From NCBI RefSeq assembly GCF_022788635.1, contig NZ_CP076024.1, positions 2,852,001-2,916,000 of the forward strand: a DNA stretch of 64,000 nucleotides, read 5' to 3'. Shown here piece by piece: positions 37,393-47,226 of the stretch (the stretch's first letter is position 1; every line of letters starts with the position of its first letter). A model generated the notes under the pieces. It had not been told where the DNA came from, searched no databases, and was given only the letters and a program-made list of their open reading frames with translations. The translations under genes were made by a program, and so were the position numbers. This DNA is from Methylobacter sp. S3L5C. GTDB lineage: Bacteria; Pseudomonadota; Gammaproteobacteria; Methylococcales; Methylomonadaceae.

Positions 37393-37411
37393 AATGATAA
37401 CAATTCTCATT
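37393..37411. promoter_or_regulatory. Fur-box-like site upstream of bfd-bfr
   Basis: AATGATAACAATTCTCATT is a 19-base near-palindrome that resembles the Fur consensus (GATAATGATAATCATTATC). It sits 33 bases before the bfd start on the minus strand, where a promoter is expected. Iron-dependent repression of bfd-bfr is the likely outcome. Confidence 0.65.
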
Positions 37412-37563
37412 GGAAAAATAAAGAAGACTTTTACACATGCCTATTAAAGTTGCTGGAGATAACTATTAGACAGGCATCAAACAACATGTTGTATTTCGAG
37501 AGTAAAAGAAAGTAATTGAGATCAATATTTATATCAGTAACGTAAATGGTAGTTGGAGTCGCA

Positions 37564-38286
37564 TTATTTTTTTAACAGCGTAATTGATTGTGATTTATCA
37601 TCAATATTTATTTGATAGCGCCCTAAAGCACTCATTCCCAATAAGCTGTTTTTTCCTAAAAGCTGATCTGCAATAAAAGCGACATCGACGTTTTCAATGA
37701 TTTCCCCTGCGATTCTCAGTTCCTGTAACTTGCCTATTTTTGCATCGGTTGTACCATTTGCAGTTTGCATTTTTTTATGGGTAAAAGTACTATCTGCCAA
37801 GCCTAATTGAGCTATCATGGATTCTGGCAAAACAACTAAATCTGCACCTGTATCGATGATCATATCAAACGAATGCCAGTTGTTGCCCTTACCTGAAATA
37901 GCGACGGAAACCATAAAATGATTGCCCTGTTGAGTGGTTGGTAAAATAATACGCTCGACTTCTGTTTTTTGTTTTTTATTAACAATGACGATACGTTCAA
38001 TATGTCCCTTATTATTTCGACTGATGATGTGATTGTAGGAAGCCAAGAGCAGCTCAATTTGCTGTTCTAAATTACCACGGGTAATAATTTTTTCTTCATT
38101 TTGGATTTTTTCCAAGCCGGTGATTTGAATGGCCATTAGGCTTTGCAGAGACTGGATTTGGCCAAATAAATCGTCAGCATCTTCAGTATTCTGAGCTTCG
38201 GCGCTTACGGCAAAAAATATCAAGCAAAAAATAGCAACTAAACGCAAGTGTTTATTAGCAGAGATAATGGGGGAGATTATTAACAT
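37564..38286 (-). CDS. Retropepsin-like aspartic protease, secreted
   Basis: 240 residues from the ATG at 38286. A signal peptide (LRLVAIFCLIFFAVSAEA) is followed by a coiled region, then a single retropepsin domain with the catalytic motif DMIIDTGADLVVLP and a closing LLGMSALGRYQI block (flap and psi loop). Such proteins dimerise to form the active site. They are found in many proteobacteria as periplasmic or membrane-linked proteases; the substrate is unknown. Confidence 0.82.
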   Translation of the reverse strand: MLIISPIISANKHLRLVAIFCLIFFAVSAEAQNTEDADDLFGQIQSLQSLMAIQITGLEKIQNEEKIITRGNLEQQIELLLASYNHIISRNNKGHIERIVIVNKKQKTEVERIILPTTQQGNHFMVSVAISGKGNNWHSFDMIIDTGADLVVLPESMIAQLGLADSTFTHKKMQTANGTTDAKIGKLQELRIAGEIIENVDVAFIADQLLGKNSLLGMSALGRYQINIDDKSQSITLLKK

Positions 38287-38440
38287 CAAATTTTCTATCT
38301 ACTTAAAGTAATCAAGAGGTTGCTGACGGTCAAGAAAAACACAAAACGTTTCGAAAAGCCAATTTTGGTTATACTTGACATGTTGCTTACAGCAGTATTT
38401 CAGGTCTATTTATTTATAACATGGTAAAAGGTTATTCATC

Positions 38441-39283
38441 ATGACAACTATTCAAGTAGGCTGCGACTTAACGTATTCGGTCACCAGTTCCACCAGTTTT
38501 ATGTTTAATGTAGCGGCAGCGCGAACTGCACACCAGAATATCAATGGGGAAACTCTGCAGTTAATCCCCGCTGTTCAATACGAAGTCGGCAGTTTGGGGT
38601 CCGAAGCCATTCAAGTGTATCGATTAACTGTTGAACCCTGCGATCTGCAGCTCCAATACCGTGCAATTATAGATTTAAGCCCTGAAATGTACGATACCTC
38701 CGGTATTATTGAGACCGGGTATTCCCAATTGCCAAACGAGGTATTACTTTACCTTAATCCGAGTCGTTATTGCGAGTCCGATCGTTTGGCTCATTTTGCC
38801 TTGCAAACCTTTGGTAACGTCCAACCTGGATTTTCCAGGGTTACTGCAATTTGTGACTGGATTAATGCTAATCTCGACTATCAAGCCGGCAGTACCGGTG
38901 AAAGTACCAGTGCTTGCGATGTATTGATACAGCGTGTTGGTGTATGTCGGGATTACGCGCATCTGGCTATTGCCTTGTGTCGGGCATTATGTATTCCGGC
39001 GCGTTATGTTTCAGGATACGCAGTGGCTTTACAACCACCTGATTTTCACGGTTTTTTTGAAGCTTATCTGGGCTCTCGCTGGTATTTGTTTGATGCCACG
39101 CGTATGGCGCCGGTGGAAGGGTTTGTACGAATTAGTACTGGTCGCGATGCTGCCGATTCTTCATTTGCGACCATCATCGGCGCAGCGACGCTAACGACTA
39201 TGGCGGTCTGGGCTGAACAAACGAGACCGGATCAAATTACTACTCAAACGGTACAAGAGTCGGCGGTTTCAACAACTAATTAA
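38441..39283 (+). CDS. Transglutaminase-like cysteine protease family protein
   Basis: 280 residues without signal peptide. The N-terminal beta domain (to about 120) precedes the transglutaminase core with the triad Cys169 (GVCRDYAHLA), His203 (PPDFHGFFEAY) and Asp218 (YLFDATRMAP). Members act as proteases or amide-forming enzymes; several in proteobacteria sit beside ATP-grasp partners, but none is nearby here. Function is unknown. Confidence 0.85.
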   Translation: MTTIQVGCDLTYSVTSSTSFMFNVAAARTAHQNINGETLQLIPAVQYEVGSLGSEAIQVYRLTVEPCDLQLQYRAIIDLSPEMYDTSGIIETGYSQLPNEVLLYLNPSRYCESDRLAHFALQTFGNVQPGFSRVTAICDWINANLDYQAGSTGESTSACDVLIQRVGVCRDYAHLAIALCRALCIPARYVSGYAVALQPPDFHGFFEAYLGSRWYLFDATRMAPVEGFVRISTGRDAADSSFATIIGAATLTTMAVWAEQTRPDQITTQTVQESAVSTTN

Positions 39284-39338
39284 TCTGTGTGGATGCCGTC
39301 GATAGCATTACTGGTATTATTAAACGCAAAATGCAAAG

Positions 39339-39791
39339 TCAGTTTAGGGCAACGTAATCCACTGCTTTACTAAATTGATAATTTTTCTTTAAACAGTGGT
39401 CCAGCCATTTTTGTAAAAAATAGTTTAAGCGCCATTTATAATTCATGATTTCTCGGCTTAAACCAGGGTCTTTAAATATTTGTGCAACGCTGGCACGGGT
39501 ATGGTCACTTAATACCTCAGCCAGTTGTGCATCCAGATAAATCCGTATTTTAAGGGCAGGTTCCATAAACTCATCCCTGTTTTTGTTAAAACAATGGCTT
39601 AGTTGAACCGTCATTGTGTAAGATGTGTTTTCAATAACGGTAATATGAAGAGTCGTGTTGTGGTTTGCAAGCCCTATAGCTGTTTCTTTAAGATTAAGTA
39701 AATCCGGGATTAATTTAAGCAATTTTTGGTAGTTGGATTCACAGATTTGTTCCAGGCAAAATGATTTGTTGACCGGATTAACAAAACTCAT
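39339..39791 (-). CDS. DUF1249 family protein
   Basis: 150 residues from the ATG at 39791. The motifs ICESNYQKLLKLIPDL near the start and IRIYLDAQLAEVLSDH in the middle match the DUF1249 (E. coli YqiB) family. Its function is not known. It starts 8 bases after the queD stop, so the two form one transcription unit. Confidence 0.75.
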   Translation of the reverse strand: MSFVNPVNKSFCLEQICESNYQKLLKLIPDLLNLKETAIGLANHNTTLHITVIENTSYTMTVQLSHCFNKNRDEFMEPALKIRIYLDAQLAEVLSDHTRASVAQIFKDPGLSREIMNYKWRLNYFLQKWLDHCLKKNYQFSKAVDYVALN

Positions 39792-39799
39792 GGTTAGTA

Positions 39800-40204
39800 T
39801 CAGTTTTCCCGGTAGCAGGCATTGGCACTTGCTGTTTCCCATAATACAACTTGGGCAACGTTAAACCCCGCTTGTTTTAGATGTTGGTAAATCATCTTGC
39901 TCAATACTTCAGCAGTGGGGTGTTCATCAAGAGCAAGAAAACGTTCGTTGTTTTCTATCAGCATCGGGATAATCGGGTCATCTTTATGTAGCAGAAAGTT
40001 ATGATCGAGAGTGTTGTCAATATAAGCTTCTACGCAATTTTTAATATCAGAAAAATCGCAAACCATACCTTGGTCATTGAGTTGCTCCTGTTGTATTGAA
40101 ATGGATGCTTTGACACTATGGCCATGTAAGTTACGGCATTTACCGGCGTGATTCATTAATCGATGCCCGTAACAAAAATAGACTTCTTTGGTAATTGTAA
40201 ACAT
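39800..40204 (-). CDS. queD: 6-carboxytetrahydropterin synthase QueD
   Basis: 134 residues of the T-fold. Zinc ligands are His14 (CYGHRL), His27 and His29 (NLHGHS); the catalytic Cys23 lies in KCRNLHGH. It makes 6-carboxy-tetrahydropterin from dihydroneopterin triphosphate for queuosine (7-deazaguanine) synthesis. A C-terminal WETASANACY block is family-typical. No other que gene is in the window. Confidence 0.9.
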   Translation of the reverse strand: MFTITKEVYFCYGHRLMNHAGKCRNLHGHSVKASISIQQEQLNDQGMVCDFSDIKNCVEAYIDNTLDHNFLLHKDDPIIPMLIENNERFLALDEHPTAEVLSKMIYQHLKQAGFNVAQVVLWETASANACYREN

Positions 40205-40384
40205 AAGTTAAGTGAAGCGGTTAGGGTGATGGTTTGGCAGGTTTACCACGAACGGTTTAAGGGAATGCTACGACAGCTTAATTTTGAGTTATCAACTCTT
40301 AATTTGGTAGCCTTATGGGCGGATTAGGATGGCTTTAGTGAAAGTTTACTATAAAATGGTGTTTAAAGGTGGTTGATAATGGTC

Positions 40385-40419
40385 AATTATGTAATTAATT
40401 TAGAATTAATTACATAATT
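40385..40419. promoter_or_regulatory. Perfect 16-bp AT palindrome upstream of accA
   Basis: AATTATGTAATTAATT, a TAG spacer, then the exact complement AATTAATTACATAATT. It ends 45 bases before the accA start. It could be an operator for a lipid-synthesis regulator or a cruciform; it lacks the G-C stem and T-run of a terminator. Confidence 0.5.
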
Positions 40420-40464
40420 TCTATAAAATCTACCGTTTAACCACGCAGCTCAGATGACGCCTCT

Positions 40465-41433
40465 ATGGATCTAAAATTTCTCGATTTCGAACAACCCATC
40501 GCTGAATTAGAAGCGAAAATCACAGAACTCCGCAATGTAGAGTTTGACAATAAAATCAATATTTCCGATGCACTTAAGCAATTGGAAGATAGAAGCCAGG
40601 CACTGACGGAATCAATTTTTAGCAACCTGTCTGACTGGCAAATTTCTCAATTATCCAGGCATCCAGGGCGACCTTATACACTGGATTATGTTGAACATAT
40701 TTTTACTGATTTCCATGAATTGCATGGTGATCGGGCTTATGCCGATGATCCTGCGATTGTGTGCGGTTTGGCCCGTCTTGATGGCTTGCCCGTGATGATT
40801 ATTGGCCATCAAAAAGGCCGCGATACCAAAGAAAAAATTTATCGAAACTTTGGTATGCCTCGCCCTGAAGGCTATCGTAAGGCTTTGCGTGTCATGAAAA
40901 TGGCGGAGCGCTTTAAAATTCCGGTTATTTGTTTAATCGATACTCCGGGTGCTTATCCCGGGATTGGTGCAGAAGAGCGAGGGCAGAGTGAGGCCATTGC
41001 CAGAAACCTGTATGAAATGGCCAAGCTGAAAACCCCTGTTATTTGTACAATTATTGGTGAAGGTGGTTCGGGTGGTGCGTTGGCAATTGGTGTTGGCGAT
41101 CGTTTAATTATGCTCGAATATAGTACTTATTCGGTTATTTCACCGGAAGGCTGTGCATCCATTTTGTGGAAAAGCGCTGATAAGTCGCAATTGGCAGCCG
41201 AGGCTATGGGAATTACCTCTGACCGGGTTCGTGAGCAGGGTTTTTTGGATGAAGTTGTCAGAGAGCCTTTGGGCGGCGGTCATCGGAATTTTAAAATTAT
41301 TGCCTTGAATTTAAAAGAAGCACTGATTCGTCATTTGGCAGAATTAAAAGAGCAAAATATTGATGTGCTATTGGAAAATCGTTATCAGCGTATTATGGGC
41401 TTTGGTGTTTATACAGAGGAAGCAGGTAAGTAA
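40465..41433 (+). CDS. accA: Acetyl-CoA carboxylase carboxyltransferase alpha subunit
   Basis: 322 residues. The crotonase-like core carries [17 protein letters not shown] and [14 protein letters not shown], both family hallmarks. With AccD it transfers carboxyl from biotin to acetyl-CoA, the first step of fatty acid synthesis. The N-terminal helix region [13 protein letters not shown] is also typical. A long AT palindrome stands in its promoter region. Confidence 0.96.
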   Translation: MDLKFLDFEQPIAELEAKITELRNVEFDNKINISDALKQLEDRSQALTESIFSNLSDWQISQLSRHPGRPYTLDYVEHIFTDFHELHGDRAYADDPAIVCGLARLDGLPVMIIGHQKGRDTKEKIYRNFGMPRPEGYRKALRVMKMAERFKIPVICLIDTPGAYPGIGAEERGQSEAIARNLYEMAKLKTPVICTIIGEGGSGGALAIGVGDRLIMLEYSTYSVISPEGCASILWKSADKSQLAAEAMGITSDRVREQGFLDEVVREPLGGGHRNFKIIALNLKEALIRHLAELKEQNIDVLLENRYQRIMGFGVYTEEAGK

Positions 41434-41607
41434 CTATTGGTTAATTTTGAGATTGCCCATAAAAACCATGGTTTCTATTGAATGAAAAACCGGTTTTTTT
41501 AATAATGAAATTTGCCAAGGCGGATACTTCCTAATCTGCTGTTGGTTAATTTCATATATAATGCAGCCTTTATTGATGCGTTATTTTATTTACATATTTT
41601 TATTTAC

Positions 41608-41841
41608 ATGCCGAAAAAGAAAAGTACGACTTTATTTGAAGACTCACTGGCAGAACTTGAACAATTGGTTACTCAGTTGGAGCAAGGTGAAGTTTCGCTG
41701 GAACAGTCATTAAAGTCTTTTGAACGCGGGGTGACGCTTACCCGAACCTGTCAAAAAGCCTTGCAGGAGGCAGAACAGAAAGTTCAGATTCTTATCGAAA
41801 AGAACGGCACTCAAACCCTGGAGCCATTTACCGATGAGTAA
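41608..41841 (+). CDS. xseB: Exodeoxyribonuclease VII small subunit
   Basis: 77 residues from the ATG at 41608 ([17 protein letters not shown]). The two-helix pattern with [18 protein letters not shown] is diagnostic. It forms exonuclease VII with XseA, which is not in the window. Its 3' end overlaps ispA by 8 bases, the usual xseB-ispA-dxs order of gammaproteobacteria. Confidence 0.94.
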   Translation: MPKKKSTTLFEDSLAELEQLVTQLEQGEVSLEQSLKSFERGVTLTRTCQKALQEAEQKVQILIEKNGTQTLEPFTDE

Positions 41842-42730
41842 TGCGTTAAAAGAATATCTTAGCTTTTGTCAAAATCGCATTGAAAAGGCTTTGGATGATC
41901 GTCTTCCTGCCGGACAGTTGCTGCCGCAAAAACTTCATCAGGCAATGCGTTATAGTGTGCTTGATGGCGGCAAGCGTATGCGTCCGGTGCTAACCTATTG
42001 TACCGGAAAGGCGTTGGGTATTACCCCTGAAGCTCTCGATGGCCCGGCTTGCGCTGTAGAATTTATTCATGTGTATTCTTTAATACATGATGATCTTCCT
42101 GCGATGGATGATGATGATCTCAGGCGTGGAAAAGCGACTTGTCATGTGGCTTTTGATGAAGCAACCGCTATTTTGGCTGGAGATGCGTTACAAGCTTTGG
42201 CATTTGAAATATTGGCTCATGACCCCAGCATTACAGCGACGGCACAAGATCGCTTAAAAATGATTATTGCTTTGGCAAAAGCGAGTGGCTCTCAGGGGAT
42301 GGTCGGTGGTCAGGCAATTGATTTACAATCGGTAGGCATGAGTTTAAATTTGCCTGAGCTGGAAAATATGCATATCCATAAAACAGGTGCTTTAATTCGT
42401 GCCAGTGTCAAGCTGGCAACGCTGGCAAAAAATGATATTGACCCGACTGTTGCGACAAAGCTGGATCATTATGCCAAATGTATTGGTTTATCCTTTCAGG
42501 TTAAAGATGACATTCTTGATGAGGAAAGTGATACCGCTACGTTAGGTAAAACTCAGGGCAAAGATCAAGATAACGATAAACCTACCTATCCTGCTTTATT
42601 AGGATTGGTTGGTGCCAAACAAAAAGCGCAAGAACTTCATGAGAAGGCGATGGACAGTTTGCGCATTTTTGGCAAAGAAGCGGATTTATTACGTGATTTA
42701 TCGCTTTACATTATTCAGCGAACTCACTAA
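41834..42730 (+). CDS. ispA: Farnesyl diphosphate synthase (polyprenyl synthetase)
   Basis: 298 residues. The first Asp-rich motif is [14 protein letters not shown] and the second [10 protein letters not shown]. Residues before the first motif (SLIHDD) fit a C15-producing enzyme. It condenses IPP with DMAPP and GPP to FPP, the direct substrate of the squalene synthase at 48818. It lies between xseB and dxs. Confidence 0.94.
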   Translation: MSNALKEYLSFCQNRIEKALDDRLPAGQLLPQKLHQAMRYSVLDGGKRMRPVLTYCTGKALGITPEALDGPACAVEFIHVYSLIHDDLPAMDDDDLRRGKATCHVAFDEATAILAGDALQALAFEILAHDPSITATAQDRLKMIIALAKASGSQGMVGGQAIDLQSVGMSLNLPELENMHIHKTGALIRASVKLATLAKNDIDPTVATKLDHYAKCIGLSFQVKDDILDEESDTATLGKTQGKDQDNDKPTYPALLGLVGAKQKAQELHEKAMDSLRIFGKEADLLRDLSLYIIQRTH

Positions 42731-42908
42731 TAACCGACTTGATTGATCGGGATTTAATGTGGATAATCAGCGGATGATTAAGTAATTAGTCACTTCTCAT
42801 TAGTTACCGATAAATTTGCCAGATCTTTGAACCTAAGGCATTGAAGATCTACATACTAAACAGTGAGATGCCACAAACACCGTGCCGACTCAAGGAATCG
42901 ACTTACAC

Positions 42909-44771
42909 ATGAATAAATCAGGAAGTTTTCCCCTATTAGACACTATCAATAGTCCCGCTGATGTACGCAAGCTCAGTAAAGACCAGCTCAAACCCTTGGC
43001 GAAAGAACTGCGGGATTATTTAACGCATACTGTGAGTATTTCCGGTGGGCATTTTTCGGCGGGTTTGGGTACAGTCGAGCTTACCGTGGCTTTGCATTAT
43101 GTTTTTGATACCCCGTCTGACCAGTTGGTTTGGGATGTGGGTCATCAGGCGTATCCGCACAAGATTTTGACTGGCCGTAAAGAACGGATGACGACTATAC
43201 GTACCCTCAACGGGGTATCGGCATTTCCCAATCGTGCCGAGAGCGAATACGATGCCTTTGGTGTTGGCCACTCCAGCACCTCAATTAGCGCAGCCTTGGG
43301 AATGGCGATAGCGTCGGAACTGAAAGGTGAAGACAAGCAAATGGTGGCGATTATTGGTGATGGCAGCATTACCGGTGGTATGGCTTTTGAGGCGATGAAT
43401 CATGCCGGGGCTATTGATGCCAATCTGCTGGTTATTTTGAACGACAACGATATGTCGATTTCACCGCCAGTCGGGGCGATGAACAACTATCTGACCAAAA
43501 TCTTGTCGAGCAAGTTTTATTCGTCAATGCGCGAAGAAAGCAAAAAAGCCTTAAGTAAAATGCCCAGCGTTTGGGAGTTGGCGCGTCGTACCGAAGAGCA
43601 CATGAAGGGCATGATTGTCCCGGGTACGTTATTTGAAGAACTGGGCTTTAATTATATTGGCCCGATTGATGGCCATGATGTGGACATGCTGGTGTCGACG
43701 CTGGAAAATCTGAAAGCCATCTCCGGGCCACGCTTTTTACATATTGTCACCAAAAAAGGCAAAGGTTATCCGCCCGCCGAGAAAGATCCGTTGGCTTATC
43801 ATGGCGTTCCGGCCTTTGATCCCAGTCTGGATTGCTTGCCCAAGTCAGCCCCGTCAGTGCATCCCACTTATACCGAAGTGTTTGGCAGTTGGTTATGTGA
43901 TATGGCCGAGCAGGATGAGCGTTTACTGGGTATTACTCCGGCGATGCGAGAAGGTTCGGGGCTGGTGAAGTTCTCCGAACAATATCCCAAACGTTATTTT
44001 GATGTGGCCATTGCCGAACAACATGCGGTAACCCTGGCAGCCGGTCAGGCTTGTCAGGGTGCAAAACCGGTAGTTGCCATTTATTCAACGTTTTTACAGC
44101 GTGCGTATGACCAGTTGATTCATGACGTAGCCATTCAAAACCTGGATGTCTTGTTTGCGCTGGACCGGGCCGGCTTGGTCGGTCCTGATGGTCCTACCCA
44201 CGCCGGTAGTTTCGATTACAGTTATATGCGCTGTGTGCCAAACATGCTGATTATGGCACCGGCTGATGAAAATGAATGCCGGCAAATGCTTTATACCGGC
44301 TTTTTGCATAAAGGCCCTGCATCGGTGCGTTATCCTCGCGGTAAAGGCCCCGGCGTAGCGGTAATAAAAGCCATGACCGCACTACCGTTGGCTAAAGCCG
44401 AAATTCGCCATCAAGGCAGTCGTATGGCTATTTTAGCCTGGGGCAGCATGGTAACGCCAGCATTGGCAGCGGGTAAACAATTAGGGGCAACCGTCGTCAA
44501 CATGCGTTTTGTTAAACCTATTGATGAGCAACTGTTGCTGGAATTGGCGAAAAGTCATGAAGTATTTATTACCGTGGAAGAAAACGTCATTTCCGGGGGG
44601 GCAGGGAGTGCGGTCAATAATTTTCTGCAAGCACAGCAGATACTGATGCCGGTATTAAATATCGGTTTGCCTGACAGCTTTGTTGAGCAAGGTACCAGAG
44701 AGGAGCTACTGGCCATTTGCGGGCTGGATATTCAGGGAATTACTGCCAGGATTGAGGCTTTCTGCGCTTAG
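42909..44771 (+). CDS. dxs: 1-Deoxy-D-xylulose-5-phosphate synthase, copy 1
   Basis: 620 residues from the ATG at 42909; an upstream in-frame GTG (42882) would add nine residues. Thiamine diphosphate site [18 protein letters not shown], an early HFSAGLG block, and catalytic [12 protein letters not shown] are present. It makes DXP from pyruvate and glyceraldehyde-3-phosphate, the entry step of the MEP pathway. Placement after xseB-ispA is the canonical one. The interior is nearly identical to the second copy at 56207-58072, with different first codons ([13 protein letters not shown] here). Confidence 0.96.
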   Translation: MNKSGSFPLLDTINSPADVRKLSKDQLKPLAKELRDYLTHTVSISGGHFSAGLGTVELTVALHYVFDTPSDQLVWDVGHQAYPHKILTGRKERMTTIRTLNGVSAFPNRAESEYDAFGVGHSSTSISAALGMAIASELKGEDKQMVAIIGDGSITGGMAFEAMNHAGAIDANLLVILNDNDMSISPPVGAMNNYLTKILSSKFYSSMREESKKALSKMPSVWELARRTEEHMKGMIVPGTLFEELGFNYIGPIDGHDVDMLVSTLENLKAISGPRFLHIVTKKGKGYPPAEKDPLAYHGVPAFDPSLDCLPKSAPSVHPTYTEVFGSWLCDMAEQDERLLGITPAMREGSGLVKFSEQYPKRYFDVAIAEQHAVTLAAGQACQGAKPVVAIYSTFLQRAYDQLIHDVAIQNLDVLFALDRAGLVGPDGPTHAGSFDYSYMRCVPNMLIMAPADENECRQMLYTGFLHKGPASVRYPRGKGPGVAVIKAMTALPLAKAEIRHQGSRMAILAWGSMVTPALAAGKQLGATVVNMRFVKPIDEQLLLELAKSHEVFITVEENVISGGAGSAVNNFLQAQQILMPVLNIGLPDSFVEQGTREELLAICGLDIQGITARIEAFCA

Positions 44772-44786
44772 TTGTGGCTACATTAT

Positions 44787-44843
44787 AGATCTTGCAGGGT
44801 TGCTTTAACGGTCAGTGACCATTAAAGCAACCCTGCAAGATCT
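44787..44843. terminator. Long hairpin between dxs and apt
   Basis: A perfect 22-bp stem (44787-44808 with 44822-44843; core CTTGCAGGGTTGC) encloses a 13-base loop. It starts 16 bases after the dxs stop. The following sequence TGTTAATTAAAT has only a weak T-run. It most likely terminates dxs transcription and protects its 3' end. Confidence 0.7.
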
Positions 44844-44879
44844 TGTTAATTAAATCCCCCCCTTTTATAAGTTGAAATA

Positions 44880-45395
44880 ATGGATAGATTAAGAAATAAA
44901 ATTCGTGATATTCCTGATTTCCCCAAACCGGGGATTATTTTTAAGGATATTACACCGCTGGTAAAAGATCCTGCGATGTTAAGGCTTGCTGTGCATCAAT
45001 TACTGCAGCCTTTTTTAGGTCGTGAAATTACGGCAGTAGCCGGTATGGAGGCGCGCGGTTTTATTTTCGGTGCATTGGTTGCATGGGAGTTGGGACTTCC
45101 TTTTATACCTTTGAGAAAGCCCGGAAAATTACCTTATGATGTGCAGAGCGTGTCTTATGATCTTGAGTACGGTTCAGCGGCACTAGAAGCGCATATTGAT
45201 GCTTTTGATGTCAATGATCGGGTGTTATTGATCGATGATTTATTGGCTACTGGTGGAACTGCAAAGGCAAGTTGTGATTTGGTTGAAAAGCTGGGTGCCA
45301 AGGTTGAAGCGTGTGCTTTTGTGGTGGAGTTGGACTTTTTGGAAGGAAGAGAAAAGCTGGGTAATTACGAAGTCTATTCGTTATTACATTTTTAG
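44880..45395 (+). CDS. apt: Adenine phosphoribosyltransferase
   Basis: 171 residues. The PRPP-binding motif VLLIDDLLATGGTAKA and the N-terminal RDIPDFPKPGIIFKDITPL are diagnostic. It salvages adenine to AMP with PRPP. Length is normal. It follows the dxs terminator and converges with mlaA. Confidence 0.95.
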   Translation: MDRLRNKIRDIPDFPKPGIIFKDITPLVKDPAMLRLAVHQLLQPFLGREITAVAGMEARGFIFGALVAWELGLPFIPLRKPGKLPYDVQSVSYDLEYGSAALEAHIDAFDVNDRVLLIDDLLATGGTAKASCDLVEKLGAKVEACAFVVELDFLEGREKLGNYEVYSLLHF

Positions 45396-45430
45396 TTGAT
45401 GCCCTGCTTATCGGCTATCTCCGTTATACA

Positions 45431-45472
45431 CATTCAGCTTGTTTTTTTTGATGTTTAAAAATAAGCTGAATG
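45431..45472. terminator. Possible bidirectional terminator between apt and mlaA
   Basis: CATTCAGCTT and AAGCTGAATG form a 10-bp stem with a 22-base T-rich loop in the convergent gap. The left arm is followed by T8. A plausible but weak terminator for either gene. Confidence 0.4.
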
Positions 45473-45508
45473 GCTTAAATAATGGGGCAATAACCACAGT
45501 TAAATGAG

Positions 45509-46348
45509 TTATTTAGCTTCGGTGTTTTGTGGAGCAAGTAGCTTTAAGTTGTTTGTAGTGCCATCGGGGCTTTTATCGGCAGGTTCTCCATCGTCATTCA
45601 GTTCATCATCGAAATCTAAAGATACCTCGAATTTGCCATCGGTAGCCAGATTATGGCGCCATTGTAAAAAAGCCTCTCGAGTAAATACGTAAGGGTCCAG
45701 CGAGGCTTCATTAATGAATTTTAATGAGCCTTCTGCATTTGCACGAGTATTTAGCAAGGATATCAGTTGTACAGGCATGCCTACATAACTGGAGGGGTTT
45801 GCCGCTGTATCAAATATCGCACCAGGAATGCCGCGAATCGTTGTTGGTCCCAGTAAAGGGATTACCAAAAATGAGCCCTTAGGAACGCCCCATACAGCCA
45901 GAGTCTGGTCAAAGTCCTCCTCATTTTTTTCCAGACCGACAGGTGTTGCTACATCAACAAAACCGCCCAGACCCATTGTCGTATTAAGTGCCAAGCGTCC
46001 GGTATCGTGAGCACTTTGTGCAAATTTGGCTTGTAGAACATCATTAACAACCACGTTGATGTCTTTAAGATTACTAAAAAAATTGTAAACCCCGGTTTGT
46101 ACAAATTGAGGTGTTACCCATTTATAGCCATCCGAAATAGGCTTGGCAACATAGTTATCGACACGGTCATTAAAAAAGTACATTTTTCGATTAAAGTGCT
46201 CATAAGGATCGTCCTTATTTATCACCTGTTGCTGCTCAGTAACACTATTTGTTGCACAGCCACTCAGGAAAATGGTGGAAGCAATGAGCATGCCTAAAAT
46301 AATATTCTGACTTTTGGCATTACGGTTGCTGCTGTATGGTTTGTTCAT
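45509..46348 (-). CDS. mlaA: Outer-membrane lipoprotein MlaA (VacJ)
   Basis: 279 residues with a lipoprotein signal (LIASTIFLSGCATNS, lipidated Cys near residue 31). The MlaA domain is recognised by DPYEHFNRKMYFFNDRVDNY and the GVPKGSFLVIPLLGPTTIRG block. It removes phospholipid from the outer leaflet and hands it to MlaC. A polar, Asp-rich tail of about 40 residues is extra. mlaC/hpnM lies upstream on the same strand; the mlaFEDB transporter is not in the window. Confidence 0.92.
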   Translation of the reverse strand: MNKPYSSNRNAKSQNIILGMLIASTIFLSGCATNSVTEQQQVINKDDPYEHFNRKMYFFNDRVDNYVAKPISDGYKWVTPQFVQTGVYNFFSNLKDINVVVNDVLQAKFAQSAHDTGRLALNTTMGLGGFVDVATPVGLEKNEEDFDQTLAVWGVPKGSFLVIPLLGPTTIRGIPGAIFDTAANPSSYVGMPVQLISLLNTRANAEGSLKFINEASLDPYVFTREAFLQWRHNLATDGKFEVSLDFDDELNDDGEPADKSPDGTTNNLKLLAPQNTEAK

Positions 46349-46368
46349 TTTGGTATAGAACCCGTAGC

Positions 46369-46986
46369 TTATAGTTTTGAATAATTATCAATTTTTTCGT
46401 TTATTTTCGTTATCAAAGCATCAAAGCCTTCGCGTTGTAATATGGTGGTGTATTCTGATCTTTTTAAGGCTAAGTCACTGACACCATTAGCTATTATGTT
46501 AATAATGCGCCAGCTATCGCCTTTTTCTTTTAGCATGTAATCGAATTTAACCGGTTTATCGTCCGGAATAATCAAATGACTATGCACAACAACGCCACCT
46601 CTCGTCGTTTCTTCTTCTGAATCAAAGACGAATGCTTCGCCAGAAAAATCTTTAAAATTGTATGCATAAGAGGCAATACTTAAACGAATAAAGACATCTA
46701 CCAGTTTTTGTTGCTGTACTTCAGATAGTTTTTCCCACTCTTTACCAACGACTATCCGGGCAATTTTTGTTAAGTCGTGGCTATTCGACACGGAGACATT
46801 TAGTTTGTCATATCTTCCAGCATAGCCTAATTGCTTGCCGTTTTTCATGACGGCGATGAGTTCTGTCTGAAATTTTTCAACGACTTGTTTGGCAGTTGCT
46901 GCACTTTCAGCCTGCGCGGAAGTGTGGATTGTTGCAAATAAGCAAAATACAAATATAGTAGCTAGCTGCATATTTTTTAAAATCAT
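46369..46986 (-). CDS. MlaC/HpnM-like periplasmic lipid carrier
   Basis: 205 residues from the ATG at 46986, chosen because GAGG lies 9-10 bases before it. A signal peptide ends near SAQA. The mature part matches the MlaC/Ttg2D fold (helical with KFDYMLKEKGDSWRIINIIANGVS near the C-terminus). Relatives next to hopanoid genes are named HpnM and are thought to carry hopanoids or phospholipids. Standing between mlaA and hpnH it could serve either job. Confidence 0.85.
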   Translation of the reverse strand: MILKNMQLATIFVFCLFATIHTSAQAESAATAKQVVEKFQTELIAVMKNGKQLGYAGRYDKLNVSVSNSHDLTKIARIVVGKEWEKLSEVQQQKLVDVFIRLSIASYAYNFKDFSGEAFVFDSEEETTRGGVVVHSHLIIPDDKPVKFDYMLKEKGDSWRIINIIANGVSDLALKRSEYTTILQREGFDALITKINEKIDNYSKL

Positions 46987-47034
46987 AGTCAAAACCTCAT
47001 AAAATGTGGCATTTTATTAAACGTTTTTTGCGAT

Positions 47035-47070
47035 GCCTGTTGAATTAACATGTCTATTAATTCAACAGGC
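47035..47070. repeat. 14-bp hairpin between hpnH and the mlaC-like gene
   Basis: GCCTGTTGAATTAA and TTAATTCAACAGGC pair perfectly around an 8-base loop. No T-run follows in the leftward direction. It may attenuate read-through from hpnH into the mlaC-like gene. Confidence 0.5.
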
Positions 47071-47226
47071 AAAACTTTAGTCCTGCATTGCCCTTTATCA
47101 ATAAGGCAGATCAGGCTAAAGCTTTAAATTTGTTAGGATTGGTGTAGTTACCTTGCATTTGATCCGGACAAAAATACAATTAAGATTGTTGCCATAACTA
47201 ATTTGAAAGAGTAGTCCTGCTCGCCG

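Noticed and set aside
38441-39283. Transglutaminase-like gene as part of a peptide-modifying cluster
   Set aside because: No ATP-grasp, alpha-E or precursor peptide gene lies beside it; the neighbours are a protease and queD on the other strand.
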